Source: Aquibium sp. ELW1220
Lineage (GTDB): Bacteria > Pseudomonadota > Alphaproteobacteria > Rhizobiales > Rhizobiaceae
Assembly: GCF_030398385.1 (NCBI RefSeq)
Contig: NZ_JAOAOQ010000028.1
Location: 1 to 64,000, forward strand
Length of the DNA: 64,000 nt
Direction of reading: 5' to 3'
Positions 57,001-64,000 of this stretch are shown here, piece after piece. Every line of letters starts with the position of its first letter. Position 1 is the stretch's first letter. Both the position numbers and the translations under genes were made by a program. Below the pieces are notes generated by a model. It was not told the DNA's origin. It worked only from the letters and a program-made list of their open reading frames with translations, and made no database searches.

Positions 57001-59403
57001 GTGTCCGCCCTGAACCGCCTTCCAGCCATCGCCGCAGATGCCCTCCGCAGGCTCGTCGCGCAGTCGCCGGTCGAGCGCTGGTATCGACTGAGCGGCCTAG
57101 CGCCCGACAATTCGCCGGAAGTGGCCAGCGTGCGCGCCGCCCAGATGCGTTCCATGCTGCGCTACACGCCGATCATGATGGCCGCCAACGTCGTCAACGC
57201 GCTGTGCGTGCTGTTCGGCGTCCTGCATCATGTCGAGAGTCCTTTCCTGCTCATCCTGTGGGGCGTGGCGGTCTGCGCCTTCGCGGTTCAGGCGACGGCG
57301 ATCTGGTATGCGAGCCGCAACCGGCCGCCACGGGAGAAGGTGTCGGCGCGCGGCCTCTGGCGCACCACGCGCCAGGCCGCGATACTCGGGCTGCTCTGGG
57401 GCATCCTCCCGGCGGTCTGGTATCCTGAGCTCGACCAGTGGGGCCAGGTTCTCGTCGGTACGCTCGTCACCGGCATGATCTGCTGCGGCGCCTTCGCCCT
57501 CGCCACCGTCCCCTCCGCCGGAACCGCCTACGTCCTGGCCTTGATCGCCGGCAGCCTCGTCGGGCTGTTGCGCGCCGAGATTCCTCACGTCGAGGTGATC
57601 GCGATCCTGCTGATCGCCTATTCGATCACCGTTACCTACGCCGTCTTCGGCACCGGCAAGCTGTTCGTCGAACACTTCGAGGCCGAGACCGCCCTGAAGC
57701 ACAATGGCGAGGTCATCCAGCTGCTCCTCAACGAGTTCGAGGAGAATGGATCGGACTGGCTGTTCGAACTCGACGAGCATCTGCGCATCGTATCCTGTTC
57801 GCCGCGCTTCCTCGACGTCCTGGCAGAGGAGACGCACGATCTCCGCGGACGGCGCTTCGGTGACCTGCTCGCCCCGGCCGGACAGAAGTCCTTCTTCGCT
57901 GCCCTGTCGGGCGGCCGCGCCTTCCGCGACGTGGTGGTGGAGGCCGGTAGCCGAAGCGGAACCCGCTGGTGGTCGGTGACGGCAGGTCCCCTGTTCGACG
58001 CCAAAGGCGGCGTCTGCGGCTGGCGCGGCGTCGGCTCGGACGTCACCGAGGCGAAGCTCGCCAAGGACCGGATCGTCTGGATGGCCACGACCGACCAGCT
58101 CACCGGCCTGCCGAACCGCCTGCATTTCCACGAATGCGCCGATCGCGCCATCGACCGCTGCCGGGCCGCCGGCCGCCAGGTCGGCCTCGCCAGCCTCGAT
58201 CTCGACGGGTTCAAGCAGGTCAACGACACGCTGGGGCACGCTGCCGGCGACCAGCTCCTTGCACGGATCGCCTTGCGCCTGCACGACTTTGCCGGTGACG
58301 GCGTCACCATCGGCCGGCTCGGCGGCGACGAGTTCGGCGTGCTGATCGAGTGCGGGACCGGCTGCGATCGGATGATAGGCCTGCTGGAGAAGATCGTGGT
58401 CGCCATATCGGCGCCCATCGCCATCGGCGACAGTACCGTCTCCGTCGGCGGAACCGCGGGACTTGCCCTGGCGCGGTCGGCGGACGAGGACATCGACCGC
58501 CTGATGAGCAACGCCGACACCGCGCTCTATGCCGCCAAGGAACAGCAGCGCGGCTCGGTCGTGCTGTTCTCCGACGCGATGCAGAAAGCTGCCGATGAAC
58601 GGCGCGGTCTTGCGGACGACCTCAAGCTCGCCGTCGACGAGCGCCAGCTGGAACTGCACTATCAGCCGATCGTCGACGCGAACACCTTGCGCGTCGTGGC
58701 CGCCGAAGCCTTGCTGCGCTGGCGTCACCCGAGACGCGGCCTGCTGTCGCCGGACGCCTTCATCGGCATCGCCGAGGCGACCGGCCAGATCGGTCGCATC
58801 GGCAACTGGGTGCTGTCGCAGGCATGCCGCGATGCCGCCGCCTGGCCCGATCATGTCGGAGTGGCCGTCAATGTCTCGCCCGCCCAGCTGGTGACGAACG
58901 GCACCGGGACCAACGTCCGCGCCGCGCTCGCATCCAGCGGGCTCGCCGTCCACCGCCTCGAGCTGGAGATCACGGAGGCAGTCTTCGTTCGGCACGGCAC
59001 CCAGGCGGAAGAGTTCATGCGCGACATGGACAGCCTTGGGGTCCGCATCGCGCTGGACGATTTCGGTACCGGCTACTCCTCGCTCGGCTACATCACGCGT
59101 TTTCCGGTCGGCAAGCTGAAGATCGACCGTTCCTTCGTGTCCGGCGGCGCCGCCATCAAGGAGCGCAACGCCATCATCTCCGCCATCGTCGGCATCGCCC
59201 GATCGCTCAACATGATCACCACCGCTGAAGGCGTGGAGAACCCGGGCGAACTGGCCTGGGTGCGCAATCTCGGCTGCACCCAGATCCAGGGCTACCACAT
59301 AGCCCGGCCCATGGCGGCCGCCGACTTCTCGGCCTACCTGCTCAGCCAGGAGCCGGAACTGGTCGCCGGGGTGCGCCTCAGGCCGGCCGTCGCGCAGGCA
59401 TGA
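57001..59403 (+). CDS. Membrane-bound GGDEF-EAL protein with PAS domain
   Basis: An 800-residue c-di-GMP protein: about five membrane helices in residues 55-220, a PAS-like domain (about 245-355), GGDEF with motif GGDEF at 441-445, and EAL with EALLRW at 569-574 and DDFGTGYSS near 685. Both active sites look intact, so it may both make and degrade c-di-GMP. The start is GTG. TTGGCGCGCC occurs twice upstream (56894, 56943), the second within a 12-bp palindrome. It is monocistronic. Confidence 0.93.
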   Translation: MSALNRLPAIAADALRRLVAQSPVERWYRLSGLAPDNSPEVASVRAAQMRSMLRYTPIMMAANVVNALCVLFGVLHHVESPFLLILWGVAVCAFAVQATAIWYASRNRPPREKVSARGLWRTTRQAAILGLLWGILPAVWYPELDQWGQVLVGTLVTGMICCGAFALATVPSAGTAYVLALIAGSLVGLLRAEIPHVEVIAILLIAYSITVTYAVFGTGKLFVEHFEAETALKHNGEVIQLLLNEFEENGSDWLFELDEHLRIVSCSPRFLDVLAEETHDLRGRRFGDLLAPAGQKSFFAALSGGRAFRDVVVEAGSRSGTRWWSVTAGPLFDAKGGVCGWRGVGSDVTEAKLAKDRIVWMATTDQLTGLPNRLHFHECADRAIDRCRAAGRQVGLASLDLDGFKQVNDTLGHAAGDQLLARIALRLHDFAGDGVTIGRLGGDEFGVLIECGTGCDRMIGLLEKIVVAISAPIAIGDSTVSVGGTAGLALARSADEDIDRLMSNADTALYAAKEQQRGSVVLFSDAMQKAADERRGLADDLKLAVDERQLELHYQPIVDANTLRVVAAEALLRWRHPRRGLLSPDAFIGIAEATGQIGRIGNWVLSQACRDAAAWPDHVGVAVNVSPAQLVTNGTGTNVRAALASSGLAVHRLELEITEAVFVRHGTQAEEFMRDMDSLGVRIALDDFGTGYSSLGYITRFPVGKLKIDRSFVSGGAAIKERNAIISAIVGIARSLNMITTAEGVENPGELAWVRNLGCTQIQGYHIARPMAAADFSAYLLSQEPELVAGVRLRPAVAQA

Positions 59404-59433
59404 CGTCGCCTGCGCGGATCTGGCCGATCCGGT

Positions 59434-59859
59434 TCAGGCCAATCGCGCATCGAGCGTGATCTCGATCGCTCCCAGCGCTTTCGACACGGGGCAGTCGCCC
59501 TTCGCCTTCTCGGCCAGCGACACGAACGTCGCCTCGTCGATTCCTGGCACGGTCCCGGTCACGTGCAGCGCGCTCTTGGTAATACCGGTTCCCGGCACCA
59601 GCGTCACGACTGCCTTGGCATCGACCTTCTCGGCCGGCGTGCCGTTCTCGGCCAGGAAGTGCGACAGCTGCATTGCAAAGCAGCCGGCATGCGCGGCGGC
59701 GATCAGTTCCTCGGGGTTCGTCCCGGCCTGACCGGTCTCGTCCTCGAACCGGGACTTGAAGGAATAGGGCAGCCCTTTCAGCGCCCCGCTCTGCGCCTCC
59801 AGCGTTCCGGTCCCTTGCTTCAGCGCTCCTGTCCAGACGGCTGTGGCATGACGATCCAT
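59434..59859 (-). CDS. OsmC-family organic peroxide reductase
   Basis: A 141-residue thiol peroxidase. The two redox cysteines are in HAGCFAM and CPVSKAL, with TNPEELIAAAHA ahead of the first, matching the OsmC branch rather than Ohr. It reduces organic hydroperoxides and is often stress-induced. It is convergent with the GGDEF-EAL gene. GGGAGA precedes the ATG. Confidence 0.94.
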   Translation of the reverse strand: MDRHATAVWTGALKQGTGTLEAQSGALKGLPYSFKSRFEDETGQAGTNPEELIAAAHAGCFAMQLSHFLAENGTPAEKVDAKAVVTLVPGTGITKSALHVTGTVPGIDEATFVSLAEKAKGDCPVSKALGAIEITLDARLA

Positions 59860-60047
59860 GAGAATCTCCCTGGTGTTGCTGCCCGACGCTACCCGGCGGG
59901 CGGATCACAACGCGCGACGGCTGCGACCGTTCACGTCACGCGCCCGATGGCGATCTTGCTCCGCCCCAACGCGCAGTCGGCGGACACCACCGCGACGCTC
60001 CCGGGCGGTCGCAGCTTGCTCGTCGGAGAAAGCCGCGGACACCAGCC

Positions 60048-61295
60048 TCAGATCGGCTCGCCGCGCAGCAGGTTGGGCGCGGGACCCGCCAGCCCCGCCG
60101 CCTGGCGGATGAAGAAATCCTTCAGCGCCGGCATCCGGTCCACCATGCCAAGGCCGATGTCGCGGATCGTCCGCAACGGACCGAAATCGTTCGAGAACAT
60201 CCGGTTCAGCACGTCGGTGGTCACGCCCATCTGCACCGTGTCGAAGCGGCGCCAGCGGGCATAGCGCTCCAGCACGTCGACCGCGCCGATGTCCTCGCCC
60301 AGACGGTCGGCCTCCACCACCACCTGCGCCAGCGCGGCGGCGTCCTTGAAACCGAGATTGAGCCCCTGGCCGGCGATCGGATGGATGCCGTGCGCGGCGT
60401 CGCCGGCGAGCGCGAAGCGCGGCGCGACGAATTCACGCGCCAGCGTCAGCCCCAGCGGCCAGGCCTTGCGCGGCCCGTCCACGCGGATGTCGCCGAGCTT
60501 CAGGCCGAAGCGGAGTTCGAGCTCCGTCTCGAACACGATATCGTCTTCCGCCACCAGCCGGTCGGCCTCGGCCGTTCGCTCTGTCCACACGATCGAAGAG
60601 CGGTTCGTGCCGTTCTCGTCCGGCTTGAGCGGCAGGATCGCAAAGGGGCCGGCAGGCAGGAAATGCTCCTCGGCCCGGCCATTGTGCGGCCGCTCGTGCG
60701 CGACCGTGCAGACGATGCCCGACTGGCCGTAATCCCAGTGTACGGTCTTGATCCCAGCCATGTCGCGCAGCCGCGACTTCACGCCGTCGGCCGCCACCAG
60801 CAGCCGAGCGGCGATGGACGTCCCGTCAGCGAGCCTGACCGTCGCGGCGGCGCTGCCGACCTCGAATCCCGCCACCGCCACGCCTTCGCGGATCGCGATG
60901 CCCAGCTCCGCCGCGCGCCGGCGCAGCGCCGCGTTCATCGCCCGGTTGGGGATCATGTGGGCGAAGGTCTCGCCTTCGGCCACCTCGCCGTCGAAGGTCA
61001 GGAACACCGGCCGCACCGGATCGCTGGTGCGCGAATCCGTCACGATCATTTCGGTGATCGGCTGCGCCTGCGGCAGGATCTCGTCCCAGCAGCCGAGCTG
61101 CTCGAGCATCCGTCGGGCCGCCGCCGCCACGGCGGAAGCGCGGCCATCGCGCTGCCAAACGCCGGCCGGCGCCGCGTCGACCATGGTGATGCTCAGGCCG
61201 GGACGCGACTGCGCGATCGCAACCGCGGCAGCCAGCCCGACATAGCCCGCGCCCGCCACCACGATGTCGGCGCGCTCTGATCCCTCATGTGTCAT
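60048..61295 (-). CDS. UbiH/UbiF-family FAD hydroxylase (ubiquinone synthesis)
   Basis: A 415-residue flavin monooxygenase. GAGYVGLAAAVAIAQS (FAD site) is N-terminal, the DG motif VAADGVKSRLRD is near residue 165 and the GD motif LAGDAAHGIHPIAGQGLNLGFKDAAALAQ near 290 is the UbiH/COQ6 signature. It hydroxylates a ring position of the quinone precursor. Starts at 61298 and 61295 are adjacent; I chose the second because GGGAG is spaced seven bases from it. It is divergent from tesB. Confidence 0.93.
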   Translation of the reverse strand: MTHEGSERADIVVAGAGYVGLAAAVAIAQSRPGLSITMVDAAPAGVWQRDGRASAVAAAARRMLEQLGCWDEILPQAQPITEMIVTDSRTSDPVRPVFLTFDGEVAEGETFAHMIPNRAMNAALRRRAAELGIAIREGVAVAGFEVGSAAATVRLADGTSIAARLLVAADGVKSRLRDMAGIKTVHWDYGQSGIVCTVAHERPHNGRAEEHFLPAGPFAILPLKPDENGTNRSSIVWTERTAEADRLVAEDDIVFETELELRFGLKLGDIRVDGPRKAWPLGLTLAREFVAPRFALAGDAAHGIHPIAGQGLNLGFKDAAALAQVVVEADRLGEDIGAVDVLERYARWRRFDTVQMGVTTDVLNRMFSNDFGPLRTIRDIGLGMVDRMPALKDFFIRQAAGLAGPAPNLLRGEPI

Positions 61296-61403
61296 CATCG
61301 AACTCCCTTGTGGCGATGCGGCCGCAGCTTGACTTGTCCTGCCCAACTGGCCGAAACCGGCTCGCGAGCAAGGCCGGCGAGACGGCGCAAGGAGCCAGAG
61401 ACG

Positions 61404-62270
61404 ATGTCTTCAGCCATGCAGGAACTCCTGTCCATTCTCGACCTCGAACGGCTGGAGCACAACCTGTTTCGTGGTCGCAGCCCGCAGACCGCCTGGCAGC
61501 GGGTGTTCGGCGGCCAGACCATCGGTCAGGCGCTCGTCGCTGCCCAGCGCACCGTCGATGCCAGCCGGCGGGTCCATTCGCTGCACGGCTACTTCATGCG
61601 GCCGGGCGACACCAAGGTCCCGATCGTCTACGAGGTCGACCGCATCCGCGACGGCCTTTCCTTCAACACGCGACGCGTCGTCGCGATCCAGCACGGCCAC
61701 GCGATCTTCTCGCTCGAGGCTTCCTTCCAGCTGGTCGAGGAGGGCCTCGACCACCATGTCGCCATGCCGCTCGACGTGCCGGGCCCGGAGGACCTCAAGA
61801 CGCAGCGCGAACTGCTCGAGACGATGGAGGGCGTGCCGGAGGTCATCCGCCGCTTCTGGGCCCGCGACCGCCCGCTCGAAATCAAGCCCGTCAGCATCGA
61901 GCACTATGTCAGCCGCGACAAGCTGCCGCCGCAGCAGAACATCTGGATCCGGGCGACCGGGCCCGTGCCCGGAGAATGGCCGATCCAGAGCGCCATCCTC
62001 GCCTACCTGTCGGACATGACCCTGCTCGACACCGCCACCTTCCCGCACGGCCGCGCCATCTTCGACCCCGACCTGCAGGTCGCGAGCCTCGACCATGCGA
62101 TGTGGTTCCACCGCGACGATCCGCTCGACGACTGGCTGCTCTACACCCAGGACAGCCCCTCCTCGTCGGGCTCGCGCGGGCTGTCCCGCGGTGCGATCTA
62201 CAACCGCAAGGGGCTCCTGATCGCTTCCGTGGCGCAGGAAGGACTGATCAGGCTGCGCTCAAACGCCTAA
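61404..62270 (+). CDS. tesB: Acyl-CoA thioesterase II
   Basis: A 288-residue double-hotdog thioesterase releasing fatty acids from acyl-CoA. VFGGQTIGQALVAAQRTV and HSLHGYFMRPGD near the N terminus and YLSDMTLLDTATFPHG near residue 195 (active-site Asp) define TesB. AAGGAG precedes the ATG. It lies upstream of glnK as in other rhizobia, but glnK has its own promoter. Confidence 0.96.
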   Translation: MSSAMQELLSILDLERLEHNLFRGRSPQTAWQRVFGGQTIGQALVAAQRTVDASRRVHSLHGYFMRPGDTKVPIVYEVDRIRDGLSFNTRRVVAIQHGHAIFSLEASFQLVEEGLDHHVAMPLDVPGPEDLKTQRELLETMEGVPEVIRRFWARDRPLEIKPVSIEHYVSRDKLPPQQNIWIRATGPVPGEWPIQSAILAYLSDMTLLDTATFPHGRAIFDPDLQVASLDHAMWFHRDDPLDDWLLYTQDSPSSSGSRGLSRGAIYNRKGLLIASVAQEGLIRLRSNA

Positions 62271-62396
62271 AAAAGCAGCAATAACGCAATTTTGCCCACA
62301 TTACAGCCCGCTGATTGTGCAGCGCGGTAGGCCGGACTTCGCCGGCGAACCGTTTTTTCATTCATTTCAAAAGGTTGAAGCCTCCTTGCCCGAGTT

Positions 62397-62412
62397 GGCA
62401 CGGAGCTTGAAT
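62397..62412 (+). promoter_or_regulatory. Sigma-54 promoter of glnK-amtB
   Basis: TGGCACG-N4-TTGAA fits the -24/-12 consensus TGGCACG-N4-TTGCW with one change. Transcription should start near 62424, 73 bases before glnK. The expected NtrC sites would lie in the A/T-richer stretch from 62275 to 62350; none was fixed by eye. Nitrogen-limitation control is the inference. Confidence 0.75.
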
Positions 62413-62496
62413 CTGTATGCTCACGCACCGGTCCCTGCAGGGTGGTCCGGAGTGTCTGTAAACGCGGGAACCCGCACAATCGAAGGGTGAAACCTG

Positions 62497-62835
62497 ATGA
62501 AGATCGTGATGGCTATCATAAAGCCGTTCAAGCTCGACGAGGTGCGCGAAGCGCTGACCGCCGTGGGCATCCAGGGGCTGACCGTCACCGAGGTGAAGGG
62601 CTACGGACGCCAGAAGGGGCACACGGAAATCTATCGCGGCGCCGAATACGCCGTCAGCTTCCTGCCCAAGATCAAGATCGAGCTCGCGGTGAGCTCCGAC
62701 ATGGTCGACAAGGCCGTTGACGCGATCAGCAGCGCCGCCAAGACCGGCCAGATCGGCGACGGCAAGATCTTCGTCTACGGGATCGATCAGGCCGTGCGCA
62801 TCCGCACCGGCGAAACCGACGTCGACGCGCTTTGA
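62497..62835 (+). CDS. glnK: GlnK, PII nitrogen regulatory protein
   Basis: A 112-residue PII protein. The uridylylated Tyr51 is in the T-loop GAEYAVSF, and the ATP-site block TGQIGDGKIFV and the PII start MKIVMAIIKPFKLDEVREAL are present. It blocks the ammonium channel in nitrogen sufficiency. It is followed 28 bp later by amtB, the standard operon. Confidence 0.97.
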   Translation: MKIVMAIIKPFKLDEVREALTAVGIQGLTVTEVKGYGRQKGHTEIYRGAEYAVSFLPKIKIELAVSSDMVDKAVDAISSAAKTGQIGDGKIFVYGIDQAVRIRTGETDVDAL

Positions 62836-62863
62836 CAGCCATTTCGATTTCAAGGAGACAACA

Positions 62864-64000
62864 ATGAGCCTTTCCAACCACTTGAAGATCGCGATGCGCA
62901 CGGCGTCGCTCGGCGGTCTCGCCGCCGCCGCCCTCGGGCCGGTCATCGCCTTCGCCCAGGAGGCAGCACCTGCGGCTACTGAAGCGGCCGAGGCGGCAGC
63001 TCCCGTCATGGACAAGGGCGACACCGCCTGGATGATGATGTCGACCGTGCTGGTCCTCTTCATGATCCTGCCGGGCCTGGCCCTCTTCTACGGCGGCCTC
63101 GTGCGCGCCAAGAACATGCTCTCTGTCCTCATGCAGTGCACGGGCATCACCGCCCTGGTCATCGTGATCTGGGTCCTGTGGGGCTATTCCTTCGCCTTCG
63201 GCGGCTCCACCAGCGCGTTCTGGGGCGGCTTCGGCAAGCTCTTCCTGTCCGGCGTGAACGCCGACAGCATGGCGGCCACCTTCTCCGCCGAATACGTCAT
63301 TCCGGAATTCGTCTTCATCTGCTTCCAGATGACTTTCGCCTGCATCACGCCGGCGCTGATCGTCGGTGCCTTCGCCGAGCGCATCAAGTTCCGCGCGGTC
63401 ATGCTCTTCGTGGCACTCTGGGTCACCTTCGTCTACTTCCCGATCGCGCACATGGTCTGGGACGCGAACGGCCTGATCTTCACCGGCGCCCATGCCGGCG
63501 GCATCGCGGCGCTCGACTTCGCCGGCGGCACCGTCGTCCACATCAATGCGGGCATCGCCGGTCTCGTCGGCGCCATGATGGTCGGCAAGCGCGCCGGCTA
63601 CGGCAAGGACAACATGGCTCCGCACTCCATGACCCTCACCATGGTCGGCGCCTCGATCCTCTTCGTCGGCTGGTTCGGCTTCAACGCCGGCTCCAACCTC
63701 GAGGCCAATGGCGGCGCCGCCCTGGCCATGATCAACACCTTCACCGCCACCGCCGGCGCGATCCTCGCCTGGGTGGTCATCGAGGGCATGTCGCGCGGCA
63801 AGGCGTCGATGCTGGGCGCTGCGTCCGGCGTCGTCGCCGGTCTGGTGGCCGTCACCCCGGCGGCCGGCCTCATCGGCCCGGTCGGCGCGATCGTGCTGGG
63901 CGCCATCGCCAGCGTCATCTGCTACTATTTCGTGGCCGTGGTGAAGATCAAGGCCGGCTACGACGACTCGCTCGACGTGTTCGGCATCCATGGCATCGGC
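62864..64000 (+). CDS. amtB: Ammonium transporter AmtB (3' end outside window)
   Basis: 379 codons are visible and the frame leaves the window open. An N-terminal signal peptide ends near VIAFAQ, followed by a linker and the first of eleven helices; FYGGLVRAKN, AFAERIKFRAVM, the pore histidine in FPIAHMVWD and GFNAGSNLEANG identify Amt. AAGGAG precedes the ATG. GlnK controls it by direct binding. Confidence 0.98.
   Translation, partial: MSLSNHLKIAMRTASLGGLAAAALGPVIAFAQEAAPAATEAAEAAAPVMDKGDTAWMMMSTVLVLFMILPGLALFYGGLVRAKNMLSVLMQCTGITALVIVIWVLWGYSFAFGGSTSAFWGGFGKLFLSGVNADSMAATFSAEYVIPEFVFICFQMTFACITPALIVGAFAERIKFRAVMLFVALWVTFVYFPIAHMVWDANGLIFTGAHAGGIAALDFAGGTVVHINAGIAGLVGAMMVGKRAGYGKDNMAPHSMTLTMVGASILFVGWFGFNAGSNLEANGGAALAMINTFTATAGAILAWVVIEGMSRGKASMLGAASGVVAGLVAVTPAAGLIGPVGAIVLGAIASVICYYFVAVVKIKAGYDDSLDVFGIHGIG

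Noticed and set aside
56877-57428. Frame starting MLFAISWRAAQII before the GGDEF-EAL gene
   Set aside because: It crosses into the GGDEF-EAL gene out of frame; the downstream part is Arg/Pro-rich shadow sequence.
62275-62350. Possible NtrC sites upstream of the glnK promoter
   Set aside because: Only weak fragments such as TTGTGCAG...GCGGT could be found; they do not form the usual dyad.

Overview
The window is high-GC chromosomal DNA from an alphaproteobacterium, most probably order Hyphomicrobiales (Rhizobiales) and close to Mesorhizobium, Aminobacter or another Phyllobacteriaceae member. This rests on a combination of lineage-typical genes: rcdA, usg, a BA14K-domain protein, OpgC, the succinate dehydrogenase (sdhCDAB) order, the tesB-glnK-amtB order, leuS-lptE, and intergenic palindromes of rhizobial type. 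It was judged from the sequence alone; no database search was run. No CRISPR array, insertion sequence or rRNA operon was found. There is one tRNA gene, tRNA-Ala(CGC).

Layout. 1-6.9 kb: start of a probable virulence-factor-family gene, a Sel1-repeat lipid/periplasmic protein, a ThiE-like protein, a TauE exporter, OpgC, small proteins and a fatty acyl-CoA ligase. 7-8.4 kb: a heme-copper-oxidase-like membrane protein, a candidate three-hairpin sRNA and rcdA; the last two each lie downstream of a CtrA-type box. 8.4-16.3 kb: TauE, ruvC, carbonic anhydrase, DUF429, pdxY, GNAT, ppa, repeat-rich spacers, DUF167 and YggT. 16.7-19.6 kb: tRNA-Ala, then a glycosyltransferase/FAD-oxidoreductase pair. 19.8-29.4 kb: a catabolic island with a complete TRAP transporter, four oxidoreductases, a lactonase-type metallo-hydrolase, a serine hydrolase, a carboxymuconolactone-decarboxylase-like protein and a GntR regulator, with shared operator-like sites. 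29.4-38.7 kb: BA14K, an acyltransferase, lptE-leuS, YggS, a Phd/PIN toxin-antitoxin pair, usg and acs. 39-49 kb: a 22-codon ORF with a perfect Shine-Dalgarno, an amino-acid ABC transporter lacking its ATPase, leuC, a diguanylate cyclase, and a membrane-protein/ClpP-like pair. 49-56 kb: the sdh operon, and downstream of it a SUFU-domain gene, yceH, an AhpD-like protein and msrA. 57-64 kb: a GGDEF-EAL protein, OsmC, a UbiH-type hydroxylase, tesB, glnK and the start of amtB behind a sigma-54 promoter.

The most unusual part is 52.0-54.8 kb. A PIN-domain toxin-antitoxin module sits in the same orientation between sdhA and sdhB. About 70 bp after sdhB there is a decayed piece of an sdhA 3' end, then a compositionally different SUFU-domain (immunity-type) gene, then a decayed, frameshifted piece of sdhB. 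This looks like an old second copy of the sdhA/sdhB junction that also carried a cassette, so the junction may be a repeatedly used insertion point for small selfish or defensive genes. Other leads are the CtrA-linked sRNA/rcdA pair, the 22-codon ORF with its own terminator, and the regulated catabolic island of unknown substrate.
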